A stretch of DNA of 64,000 nucleotides, from positions 942,370 through 1,006,369 of the forward strand of contig NW_006767441.1 of NCBI RefSeq assembly GCF_000264995.1. The letters run 5' to 3'. The notes beneath the pieces are model-generated. The model made no database searches and had not been told where the DNA came from. It worked only from the letters and a program-made list of their open reading frames with translations. The position numbers and the translations under genes were made by a program. Shown here in pieces: positions 9,957 to 19,626 of the stretch. How positions within the stretch are numbered: the first letter of the stretch is position 1; every line of letters begins with the position of its first letter. The DNA is from Punctularia strigosozonata HHB-11173 SS5 (Eukaryota; Basidiomycota; Agaricomycetes; Corticiales; Punctulariaceae).

Positions 9957-11305
9957 ATGAGCCCATTGCGTCTCCGTCATCCGGGTGGCGTCACCACCAT
10001 TCAAATCGACATCGGCAATGCAACTGTCCAGGACTTGCAGCAGGAGGTGTACCGAGCTACGAATATACTGCCGTCGCTGCAAGACCGTGCGTCGAGCTTG
10101 TTCCTTGAATCCGATTTCGATCCGTTCAGTTGATCGGATGCTTCAGTGAGGACTGGGTATCCGCCGCGCAGCCTGGAGATCATCCCGGAGCTGCCCGCCG
10201 ATAGCCTCGGATTGAAGGCTGGCGATCAGCTTATCGTGAACACGAAGGCAGGGAGCGTGTCTACCGCAGTCGGGGGCGCAGTAGCGTCTGCGCCTCCTTC
10301 TCAGCCCTTTGGAACCCCTGTACCGCCAGCCGCAGCGGCACCGCAGCCAAGGTCCACACCTCTGGGGCGGCCACCCAAAGCAGCTTCTCCGGATTTCGTG
10401 GAGACAGAAGGTGGCGCCCTAGTACACCGGGCAAGTAGTACCCCTTTCGGGCTTGCGTTACAGGACCTGACAACTGCCTCAGATTGTGCCGGATGACAAC
10501 TCGTGTCTTTTCTCGTCCGTCGCGTTGGTTTTCAGGCAGGATATCGGGAAAGCGTCGGAGATGCGGCAGCGTGCGTCATCGTCCCGGCAAGTCGCAGTAT
10601 TGAAGACAGTAAACGAACACGGGTTGCAGTGGCGGCCGAAGGTATACGTGGAGATCCGGAGACGTTCAATGAAGCCATCCTCGGGTACGTCGCGATCACA
10701 TGTCCACTTCTCATCCATGCAGACCTCTTCTATTGCAGCCGATCTCAGTCCGAATACATCGCTACCATTTTGAAACCCTCCACATGGGGAGGTGCAATCG
10801 AGCTTTCCGTGTTCGCGAAGATGTTCGCAACCGAAATCGATTCCGTGGACGTTGAAACGGGGAGGATTGACCAGTTCACGCCTCCGCCCGAAACGAACAC
10901 GGGCAACCGATGCATCCTGATCTACTCGGGTATTCACTATGATGCAGCTTCCCTGGCTCCAGCACCAGACGCGCCGGGGGAGTTTCACCAGACTGTGTTT
11001 CCCGTGGTGAGTCACCATAACTCCGCCGGGGCTTAAGCATTGATTGGATGTGATATGGTGTAGATTGCATCTGGCGACTCCGATCCGATCTTAGTAGCTG
11101 CAAAGAAACTGGCTGACAAGCTACGAGCGAAGAAGGCGTACACGAACACCTCGACCTTCGACTTGAAATGCGAGGTCAGTTCGGTTACAATCTGGTATAT
11201 GCCCCGCACTGACTTGAACAGATCTGCAAAAAAGGACTCAGGGGAGAGAAGGAAGCCCGCGCACATGCCGCGGAGACCGGCCACACCAGCTTCGGCGAGT
11301 ATTGA
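9957..11305 (+). CDS. OTU1: OTU1/YOD1-type deubiquitinase
   Basis: Exons 9957-10086, 10147-10430, 10483-10570, 10630-10684, 10739-11006, 11064-11174 and 11222-11305 give 339 residues, the normal OTU1 length. An N-terminal UBX-like domain (MSPLRLRHPGG, GYPPRSLEI) binds Cdc48/p97. A Pro/Ala linker leads to the OTU protease: PDDNSCLFSSV carries the catalytic Cys and its Asp, and SGIHYD carries the catalytic His. The C-terminus is a C2H2 zinc finger (CEICKKG...HAAETGH). The family trims ubiquitin chains on Cdc48 clients in ER-associated degradation. The second intron, 10431-10482, starts with GC (GCAAGT) rather than GT; the frame across it is exact. Confidence 0.9.
10431..10482 (+). other. GC-AG intron in OTU1
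   Basis: The exon ends CACCGG, the intron begins GCAAGT and ends CCTCAG, and joining gives VHR-IVPDDNSC, the expected OTU junction. No GT donor in the vicinity restores the frame. Confidence 0.8.
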
Positions 11306-11441
11306 GAGCAATTGCGCGGGCATTGGACACCTCCAGGTTATCGGACGTTCGGAACACTTGTTATGTCTTTCCTGTGTCCCAGAATGCATTGAAATTGCTC
11401 GTCTGCTCGAAGAAGATATTATGCGACCATGTTCTGCATCT

Positions 11442-12855
11442 TCAGAGCTCGCCCTCTATGTCCATAACGATGGGTACATGGTCGCTTGCTCCGTAACACT
11501 CGCTGCGTATTTCGCACATCTTGACGCGCCTGAGTATCCGCTCGCTGAGTACAACTGCGGAGTGAAGAGGTCAGATGCGTAGCACCGCGACCTTGGATAT
11601 ACTCTGAGATACGTACACATGTCGAGCCTCCAGCCAAGACCTTTCATACGTGCATTGAAACGATACGAAAAGTAGGTATAGTGACGCAAGCCTGGATGCA
11701 AGTGTCTCCATACATCCACGAACTTCTTGGGCTCTGAATCTGTGTTACTGCATAAGGCCAATGGTTCTTGGGTGACCGACGCTAAGCCTTACCTGCGTCG
11801 GTGTTTCCAGATGGGTTGAGCACATTCTTGAACCAAGACGTCTCGATTTCTGTATAACCGGGAGTTTTGTTCCAATTGCGCTGTGGATTAGCGAGGTCTG
11901 TAATCGACGCATGTCAGATCCGGAATTTAACGCCTAAGATGCACCAGGTTACCTATTGCTTCTGGCGCTACGTTGAGATCACCAACCCAGATAACGGATT
12001 TTTTGGCATCCAGGGAGCGCAGGTATGCCTCGAAATGTGTTTGCCATAGCTTCTTGGCGTCCATGGTCTGCAAGCTCGCATAAGTCAGGAACATACAAGG
12101 GGGAAATGGCCATAATGACCTTCAGTTTTTCTCCTGCGTTCACCACGTACGTCCCGACAACATATGTTTCCTTGAACTCCAGGGTCACAATTCGTCCTTT
12201 TGTTGTCCCTTCTTCTGGATGACCAGGGAGATGCTTTGTCACGGACAATGGTTCGTGCTTGGACAAGATGGACGTGCCCGCTGGTGTGCGCGTCAGGAAC
12301 CGAAGTACAGTCGAAGTGCAAGGACGGACAATAGGTCTTCTTCTCGGAGATTGACCAGTATCTGTAGGGGTATCGTTTGGTTAATGTCGGGTCGACAGGC
12401 TCGTCGTTAATCTATCGAGAGCCGTGAGTATGTGGAATGCGTATGTTGGTTGAACCATACGTGCCTTGGTCTCCGTCAACACGAGAATATCCGGATCCTC
12501 TGCCTCTACATAATACTTAAAGCCCTGAATCACCGTTAACAGTAAGTCAAGGGTCAAGTACGCGACTCGTGCTGACCTTCTTTTGAGAAGCCGCCAGTCC
12601 ACAGATGTTCCAAGAGGCAATCCGAAGCGTTCCTGCGGCTTTTTTCGGGAACCTGATCTGTACGGGCATGACCTTGTTTGTCGGTTGACCATTGGGACCA
12701 ATGCCGGCGCCAGCAGCGTCGCCCGCCGACCCGTCCCCCTTGGCATTGACATTCCCTCCAATCTTCGCGCGCTTTGTCGCCGTGTCGGGCTGATCTTCCT
12801 CTGGCGATGAAGACAGCTTTCGCTTGGACGTGGATGCACTTCTTTTCGGTGGCAT
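11442..12855 (-). CDS. AP endonuclease, APE1/ExoIII family
   Basis: Exons 12855-12577, 12524-12465, 12411-12330, 12280-12120, 12067-11953, 11897-11793, 11739-11617 and 11554-11442 give 345 residues. An approximately 75-residue basic, Ser-rich N-terminus with KRK and KRAK clusters should target the nucleus. The catalytic domain shows RIASWNICGL (Asn), LTETK (metal Glu), YPYRYWSIS (Tyr), YSGTSILSK, VGDLNVAP (Asp/Asn), GWRLDM and ASDHVPI (Asp-His pair), so every known active-site element is present. The enzyme cuts DNA 5' of abasic sites in base excision repair. The second intron, 12464-12412, must be GC-AG to keep frame. The gene converges with OTU1; the stops are 136 bp apart. Confidence 0.9.
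12412..12464 (-). other. GC-AG intron in the AP endonuclease gene
   Basis: On the minus strand the exon ends ACCAAG, the intron starts GCACGTATGG and ends GATAG. Only this phase-0 junction links LTETK to INDEPVDP; the nearby GT four bases downstream would shift the frame into a stop. Confidence 0.65.
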
Positions 12856-13442
12856 GATTCGGGGAGACAGAGGAGAATGAGATGCAGTACGGGGTTGAAT
12901 ATGCTGACCAGTCGAAAGGAGCCAACGCGCCCGTAACATGAGAAGCACTACTGAGGTCACGGTCACGAACGCGCCCTCTCGCGTGTCCTGATTTGGGAAC
13001 GCGTCCCGGCACTTGCCGTCGGCATGTTCAATGGTTCGGAAATTCTGTGTAGGGCCTAAAGTACTGCGACACCAAGCATATACTATCGCAAGGCTTCATG
13101 CCTGCTACATCGACGAAGATAATCCACCGACATATGCCACCCTCGTAACTTACCCGCTTGTGCGTGCCTCTTTGTCTCATCTCCTAGCCGGTGGGCCTGA
13201 TATTGTGGCCCGCAGATCCACCTTCTCTTTAGCCTTGTCACTTAAAAGTCGTCGAAATCGTATTGCTCTCTCGTCCTGCTATCCTCTCGTCTTGATATAT
13301 TGCTTTTCTCCGCGCTGTCTATCCTCTCTGCTGCTTTCGATCCGCTTGTTTCCGTCCATAGACTCCCGGTGGCTACGAAGACACCTCGTTTGATCATTCA
13401 ACGAACATTCAAGAAGACCTCTTACGAACCCTGCCCTTCCTC
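12856..13442. other. Divergent promoter region, no gene seen
   Basis: 587 bp lie between the start codons of the AP endonuclease (minus) and the DUF7918-like gene (plus). The plus-proximal 200 bp is pyrimidine-rich, as is common before fungal start codons. No repeat or RNA gene was recognised. Confidence 0.5.
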
Positions 13443-15501
13443 ATGCTCACGCTCAACGGATATTCTGCGTGGATTGTCTGTGACGGGAAGCCCGTTCCAG
13501 AATATGAGACTCATGTGGACACGAAGAACAAACGTGTTCGGTGTTGGATTCCGGGTGACGAAGGCAAGGTGCGAGATGTCCCACTAGGACGATGTATGAA
13601 TTCTCAAGGATTATTCAGATCTTTTCCGTTCACTGGAAAGATCTCGGTACCGGCGTTACTAGTATGGGTTTCATTGCACTCGACGGATCCACCTTTCCCG
13701 GTCGTTTCTTGATGGGAAGGGGAGAAACTCAAAGGGACGGTGTTCGTACTGGCCCAACGACGCAGAGGCCGTTCATGTTTGCCCCCGTCAAGGAAGGTGT
13801 GTATCACGTTCTATACCGGCCCCGCGACACGCGGTGTTGATTGCTTCGAAAGCCGATAGAAAGACCCATAAAGACCACGGATCCATCGTCCTGAAGATCA
13901 TGCAAGTCAAAAAGAACGGTCCAGTCAAGAACGACGGTGTCGTGCCTCTCCCCAAACCCTCCAGTCTGCCGCATCAGGATGTCCGCGTAGGGTACGTCTC
14001 GATCAACTCACCCTCGTCCCTTTTGATCATGAGTTCGCCTTTAGGTTTGGCCCAGAGTGTCCAACATGGGAGAAGCATCCTACTACCTGGAGCGTCGAAC
14101 CAGTAAACAAAGCAAACCCGCGTGATCATATCTCTTTCGTATTCCGCTACCGGTCCCGAGGTAGCGTCATTCCTACGTTTGACCGACATAGCGCTAATTT
14201 TGTTCTGAAGCATGGCTTCGTGAACAGGGAATCCTTGCCGATTCGCCCTGCTTCAAGCACGAGAAACTGAACTCTGACGCTTCAACTCCGCCTTCAGGCC
14301 TCGATATCTCTTCGACCTCCCGTCTCAACGCCTCTGCGACTCCACCATCTGATCACAATATTTCCCCGGCGCTTCGTCCTGGTTTCCTCGCCTCTTCGCC
14401 TTCTATTCCGGACGAACATTCTGAATGTGTGCCTGAGAGCCAAGGGGAAATGCCTCCAGATTCCCCGCCGCCCACGACAAGCCGAACTCCGCCGTTGCAT
14501 GATACTCCACCCCTCCCAATTGTCAAAAGTATGGAGGATTTGCGGGCGCTGGGAGTTGGGAGCGCAGAGGGACAGGGAAATGGAAATGATCAAGAAAGAC
14601 ACCGAGTCCCGTCGTTTCGCAAGCCGCAGCTTAACCTCGCTACAAGGCCGGATCTTGTCAGGTCTTCGTCCGTACCACCCCCAGGCCTTGGCGTCCGCGG
14701 GGTCGATCCATATCTAGAAGCACAACCATCACTACAGCGCGCGAACACTGTGCACAACAACGGATCGAGCGCTCGCATTCCGTCCACAGTGAGATTCATA
14801 CACCCAGCAAGAGGCGTTCAGCAAAGATCTGTCAGCGGCACACTGCCAAGAACTTCCGGGACGATGGCGGCACCTGTCGCGTCCAACCCTGCCGCTTTCC
14901 TTCGGTATCAGTTGCTGTGCGCCATGCTTAACGCCGTGACACCCCCGACACAACCTACCATCTCGAAACCACCTTCTGGCACCGTATACACCAAGGACCT
15001 CTTCCCTCCTGTTAACCTTCCGGACGAACATCCCCCCCGTCCCATGTCACAGCCGAACATCAAGCCTCTAGCTTCGCTCCACGTTTCCGGCAGCTCGGGT
15101 CAGCCACTCACGCCGGCTCCCAGCCCGTCTCCTAGCACATCCTCGCTCGCCTTACCTAAGTTCAAAGTTTACGACGGCGGGATTACGAAGGTCTGTGTCT
15201 GATACGTAGACCCATTTTTGACTGCATGCTAACCTGCATTTCATAGCGTAAGCCCTCTAACACAGGCCGTAAGGTGTCTCGCGGCAACACACGCAAGACT
15301 TCCGATACGACGCGTAAGCCCTCGGCACCAAAGGCATCGTCGAAGTTGGGAAAATTCAGCCCATCCTCGTCGACGATATCCTTCGAGCTGCCCGTGGATG
15401 CTGAGATGGTATTCGAGCAAGGGGTTAATGATGGAGAAGCCGAACAGTCGGAGTGGGGTGTTAGTCTTGGGGAGTCTATCAAGCAATTGCAGGACAGTTG
15501 A
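13443..15501 (+). CDS. DUF7918-like basidiomycete protein
   Basis: Exons 13443-13568, 13619-13796, 13853-13991, 14045-14160, 14211-15190 and 15247-15501 give 597 residues. The first ~200 residues form a compact beta-rich domain: YSAWIVCDGKPVPEYET, IFSVHWKDL, GFIALDG and HISFVFRYRSR. This matches the DUF7918 domain found repeatedly in Agaricomycetes; no function is known to me. The remainder is a Pro/Ser-rich low-complexity region with short polar segments (residues about 200-510), then a basic SKLGKF patch and an acidic tail. Phase is exact across all five introns, including the 50-nt intron ending at 14210, where another AG 17 nt downstream would break the frame. Confidence 0.7.
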
Positions 15502-15828
15502 TTGCGTGGACTCTTCATCTTTGTAACCTTGTATTTTGTTCCTGTTCCTGCTTTGTAAATCTTGTCAGCGTTGCTGTATTCCGGATGCGCGTCTGAATGC
15601 TGATTCCTGAAGCGCTGAATCTTCACCTGCACGTGCACATCCCAAGCTCACGTCAGACTCAGAAGGCTGTGGTGTGGTGAACGTTGAGCCGCCCTATATA
15701 CGCTGCATCTACCATTGCGGCATACCGTTCGGTTTTGCTTATCGCTTCCAGCTCGAGGTGCGTCTTCCTGGGCTTTTTTCAACCAGTCATAACCGTGGCT
15801 TCAAGTTCAGTTAACACAGTCACTCATC
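15502..15828. other. Intergenic region, no gene seen
   Basis: 327 bp between the DUF7918-like stop and the small Cys-rich gene; a likely promoter, with nothing else recognised. Confidence 0.5.
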
Positions 15829-16119
15829 ATGGCCTTATCTATGCAAAGTACCCCCGTTGATAACTGCTTCGCCGTCCAGTGCGGCCAGTGCGGCAAGACT
15901 ACCTGGAAGGGCTGCGGCAGACATGTGGAATCGGTATATAGTTGTCTTCGCATCAGCATTGTACCGTGTCTTAGCTCATTGTAGGTCATGAAGGACGTCA
16001 AAGATGAAGACAAGTGCAATTGTCCCCGCGCCGAGGGAGGGTGTGTTATAGCCTGATTGAGCGATCTAGCGCAGGCATTGACAAAAACTATGCATAGCGC
16101 GCCCGCCGCGAGTGTCTGA
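15829..16119 (+). CDS. Very small conserved Cys-rich protein (CGKTTWKGCG motif)
   Basis: Exon 1 is 15829-15933 and exon 2 starts at 15985. The product is about 60 residues with CGQCGKTTWKGCGRHVES and a later CNCPR motif, giving six clustered Cys plus a His that could hold zinc. Two ends are possible: read straight on to the stop at 16054-16056 (tail EGGCVIA), or splice 16041-16097 and end at 16117-16119 (tail EGGAPAASV). The second intron has good GT and AG sites and a plausible branch site, so I favour it. Short proteins with C-G-K-x-T-W-x-G-C-G-x-H are widespread in fungi; their role is not known to me. Confidence 0.65.
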
Positions 16120-16221
16120 ATAGCGACTGCAATAACATCCAGTCCAGGGCTTGCGCGAATTGACTGACATATACGGGGGATGTGTCTTGATATCCGCGGC
16201 AGTATCTTTACACACTATGAT

Positions 16222-17354
16222 TTACTGGTCCATCCACTTTTGCTGTAAGAACGTGCATTTGTGAGTAACATGGAGACACGAGAAGGTCAAGCTACGTACG
16301 AATACCCGATGGTGCACAGCCGAACCCGTGTCGTCGATGATCTTGATCTCCTCGTCGGTAAGATCAGGAACGTTGATCGTGTCGAGGAATTCCTTGATGC
16401 GCTCTGCTTTCGAGGACGTACTGTAACATGCGTGGTAAACACAGGATCACGACGCGAAATCTCATTGCACGTACGTGACTGGCAGTACACCCTTCTGGAG
16501 TAACCATTTCGTCAAAACCTGACCGTCGGAGACGGGCTTGCCGTATGCGCTACTCAGACGCTCGCGAATGCCCGGCAAAACTTTGTCGAGGGGGCCACCC
16601 TGATGGCGAACGATCGGGGAGAGGCCGCCATAAGAGGTGGTGAGAATGCCGTGTTTCTTGTCGAACTCGTATATAGGCAAGGCGGCTACGGGGCGTAACA
16701 GGTTAGCCAACGCGATGCAACAACGTGGGGTCGTCCGCTGACCTTTGTACACATAAGGATGGAATTCAATCTGAAAGCCTTTTCAGTCGTGCTGGCACCC
16801 GATATTGAGCGAACGTACTTGGTTGACCGCAGGAACGACCTTAGCGCCGGCGAGAAGTTCCTCCAGGTCCTGAACCCGGTAGTTGGAAACACCGATGGAT
16901 TTGGTCAAACCGGCCTCCTTCGCGGCTTCCAAGCCCTTCCATATCTCCTGTTGACGACCGAAGAACGAGTCTGCGCTGTGAATAAGAAAGAGGTCCACGT
17001 AGTCCAGCTGAATGCCTATGCGTAAGCTCCCCCCGTGCTCAGGACCGGAGATATACCAACCTTCAGCCTCTTCAAGGACCCTTTGAGATTGTCAATGACA
17101 GTTTCCCCTTCTTGAAGCTTATATACTTTCGTGACGACGTAGAGCTCTTCTCTTTTCTTCCCGGACTTGGCGATGGCGGAGCCCAATGAGTCCTCATTCC
17201 CATAAACCTGAGCGCCATCGAGATGCGTCACCCCGAGCGAGATGGCCTGGACGACGGCGTTCTCAGCGTCACGATTGTAGAGCGCAGTCCCTGTTCCGAA
17301 AGCGATCCACGGAATGGATGTTCCATCGTTCAGTTGAAACGTGGTTTTGGCCAT
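16222..17354 (-). CDS. Aldo-keto reductase
   Basis: Exons 17354-17061, 17007-16819, 16770-16743, 16685-16475, 16420-16300 and 16242-16222 give 287 residues, the usual AKR length. The catalytic tetrad is visible: Asp and Tyr in LDGAQVYGNE, Lys in VVTKVYK and His in FLIHSAD. The NADPH-binding end is present (LTKWLLQKG, TTSSKAERIKEFL). The family reduces aldehydes and ketones with NADPH; the substrate cannot be deduced. Two exons are very small (28 and 21 nt). The frame is open upstream to another ATG at 17447 that would add a 31-residue Arg/Ser-rich leader (MSYFLRRSVYSS), possibly a mitochondrial form; the canonical start MAKTTFQL is preferred. Confidence 0.85.
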
Positions 17355-17982
17355 AGCTTCGAGGATTAAGGGACGATATGGGGAGATCTGTGAGCGCTGA
17401 TGTGCGACTATCGAACTATAAACGCTTCGCCTGAGGAAATATGACATCTTTATGGGATTCATCTGAGTGATGATTACATTACAAGGCTTACTCATGATGC
17501 AAGGAGCCAGCCATATGATGCGTTGAGGTCCGAACTCCATTCATGTCACAGCAGCGATGACTCACTCAGGGAAAATAATCTCACTCAGATTAGCTCGGAA
17601 AGCGAACAGAGCAGAAGATCATATATTGACTGAAGTACGGCTGCTGTAAACATGATGAGAGAAACCTAAGGGAAGTCGAGAGAAGTTGTCGTTACACCAG
17701 GTGACCGACTTCATCCATGAAGATCGAATGGCCAGCCAAAGGGTGCACCTTTCTTATAAGCAGCCGGGAGATGAAGGACTGTCAACTAGGATGAACAGTC
17801 CAGCATGTGGTAAGGCCGGCCCTAGACTTGAGTTAAAAGATGCTGTCCGACGACTGCCAGCGCGACGTCTTATACGCTGGCAGTCCGCACGTGATCATCA
17901 TTATGACTGTATAGCAATTCACACGCCTCCCTTGTCTTTGTCCCCTCAAACTTTCCGGCTTTCTCGACCACCAAGAAGACCA
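17355..17982. promoter_or_regulatory. Shared divergent promoter region of the AKR and RPL7 genes
   Basis: 628 bp separate the two diverging start codons. It contains an 11-bp perfect inverted repeat, GACTGCCAGCG at 17852-17862 and CGCTGGCAGTC at 17875-17885, about 100 bp upstream of the RPL7 ATG. A pyrimidine-rich stretch follows just before the RPL7 start, as is typical of ribosomal protein genes. Confidence 0.45.
17852..17885. repeat. 11-bp inverted repeat with 12-bp spacer upstream of RPL7
   Basis: The two arms are perfect complements. It could be a binding site for a dimeric factor or a hairpin in an early 5' leader; no known factor was assigned. Confidence 0.6.
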
Positions 17983-19172
17983 ATGGCGCCCTCTACGACG
18001 TATGTTTCCTCGTTGACGATGTGCTTATGCTAGCTCAAATATACAATACCGAAGCGTCCCCACCGCTTCGGTTAGTATCTCTTTAGCAATGCCCGAGGCA
18101 ACATGGCGAGATAGCCCACGCTAACTCATGTTCCTGCTGCTCTCGTGGTACGTTATATCTCCATAGGACATTGCAGTCCCGGAGACTCTTCTCAAGAAGC
18201 GCAAGCAAAACGAGAAAGCTCGGGAGGAGCGTCTTGCTAAGGCCGCTGAGGCTCGCAAGGTACGTACAGTGCTTATCCATACTTTTTCTTCTGTTTTCTT
18301 GTGATGCATACATTTTATTGTGGCTAGTACGCTTGCGTGCGAAGCTGCCTCAATCAACCATCTTTCGGGACTGATTTATATAGTTGCCCATATTATGCTT
18401 CGCGGGCAGAGACTTACGCATAGTTGACAGGCTTCCAAGGCGAAGCGTAAGGTCGTCTTCAAGCGCGCCGAGTCCTATGTCAAGGAGTACCTTTCCAAGG
18501 AGAAGGAGGAGGTTCGCCTGAAGCGCACGGCGCGGGCTGCTGGCGACTTCTACGTCCCAGCTCAGCCCAAGGTGTACTTCGTCGTCCGTATTCGGGGGTG
18601 AGTTGTCCGGTGCACGGTTGAGCGTCGGTATAAATCAATGACTTCCCTATTACAGTATCAACGAAATCGCGCCGAAGCCTCGCAAGATCTTGCAGTTGCT
18701 CCGTCTCCTGCAGATCAACAATGGCGTCTTCGTCAAGGTGACTAAGGCTACCCAGCAGATGCTCCGTCTGGTCGAGCCCTACGTTACTTATGGGTATGTC
18801 GCAACAAAAATGTGTGCGCTCCTTTTCTTAACGATGTCTGAAATTCTCAGCGAGCCCAACCTGAAGTCGGTCCGCGAGCTGATCTACAAGCGCGGATATG
18901 GCAAGGTCAACAAACAGCGCATCCCCCTCTCCAGTAACACTGTCATCGAAAATGCTCTCAAAGAGTACGACATCCTCTCCGTCGAAGACCTCGTTCACGA
19001 GATCTACACCGCTGGCCCCAACTTCAAGCAGGCGTCCAACTTCCTCTGGCCCTTCAAGCTCTCCAACCCCACTGGCGGCTGGCGCACGCGGAAGTTCAAG
19101 CACTATGTCCAAGGCGGTGACTTCGGTGACCGCGAGCAAAACATAAACAAGCTCATCCGCCAGATGAACTGA
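17983..19172 (+). CDS. RPL7: 60S ribosomal protein L7 (uL30)
   Basis: Exons 17983-17999, 18055-18070, 18167-18259, 18431-18597, 18656-18793 and 18851-19172 give 250 residues. The sequence follows L7 throughout: [55 protein letters not shown], the [14 protein letters not shown] block and the terminal [19 protein letters not shown]. It sits in the large ribosomal subunit. The first two exons are only 17 and 16 nt; this reading gives [20 protein letters not shown], a normal fungal L7 N-terminus, and all phases agree. Intron 2 (96 nt) and intron 3 (171 nt) are longer than the ~55-nt norm; intron 3 holds a snoRNA. Confidence 0.95.
18297..18378 (+). ncRNA. Box C/D snoRNA in RPL7 intron 3, predicted LSU rRNA 2'-O-methylation guide
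   Basis: Within the unusually long intron 18260-18430 there is a C-box-like GTGATGC (18301-18307, one mismatch to RTGATGA) and a D box CTGA (18371-18374), about 70 nt apart. Just upstream of the D box, ACCATCTTTCGGG (18357-18369) is a 13-nt perfect complement of the conserved large-subunit rRNA segment CCCGAAAGAUGGU. By the rule of the fifth base upstream of box D, the target is the G of CCCG, which I recall as the yeast G805 position (snR39b); snR39 and snR59, which target the nearby A807, lie in yeast RPL7 introns. The flanking terminal stem is weak, so the exact ends are estimated. Confidence 0.8.
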
Positions 19173-19626
19173 CCTCGTGTTTATCGGGGATTAGGGTGAG
19201 GCGGTGTCAGGTTTATGTGACGATATGCTTTGTACATGCTACGCGCGATATGCATGGTTGCATTCTTATGATATATGATTAGCGCGCGAACACAACTATC
19301 GCCGGGACCGGATTCGTATTGTGAATGTTAGCATACGAGCGTTTCGGTGCAGGCAACTGGATGATCGTGCGCGAGGGCGAGTGGGTCACAGAGTTATCGA
19401 CCTGTCAGCATCCGCCCACGATGTGATTACATACATCGGCGTCGCCACCTTTCAGCGATCTCTACCTCGCCCACTGAAATGTCCACCTTACCATGATCTT
19501 TACGCACACGACTGGACAAATTATTCATCAGTCTGTCGCTAGGAGGCTGACTGAGTCGATACCCCATTGATCCGGCGATTGACGTTGACTCGTAATCCTG
19601 CGCTGCGCAATCCCAAATTCACAACC
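19173..19626. other. Intergenic region, no gene seen
   Basis: 454 bp between RPL7 and the next plus-strand gene. An open frame at 19321-19542 has no recognisable motif and is not called. Confidence 0.5.

Noticed and set aside
11442-11560. Apparent frameshift in the last exon of the AP endonuclease
   Set aside because: On rereading the bases the frame runs on without a break through FVLSERILRRVKMCEIRSEC to SDHVP; the shift was a misreading.
18071-18166. Second snoRNA in RPL7 intron 2
   Set aside because: The intron is long (96 nt) but no C or D box or rRNA complement was found.
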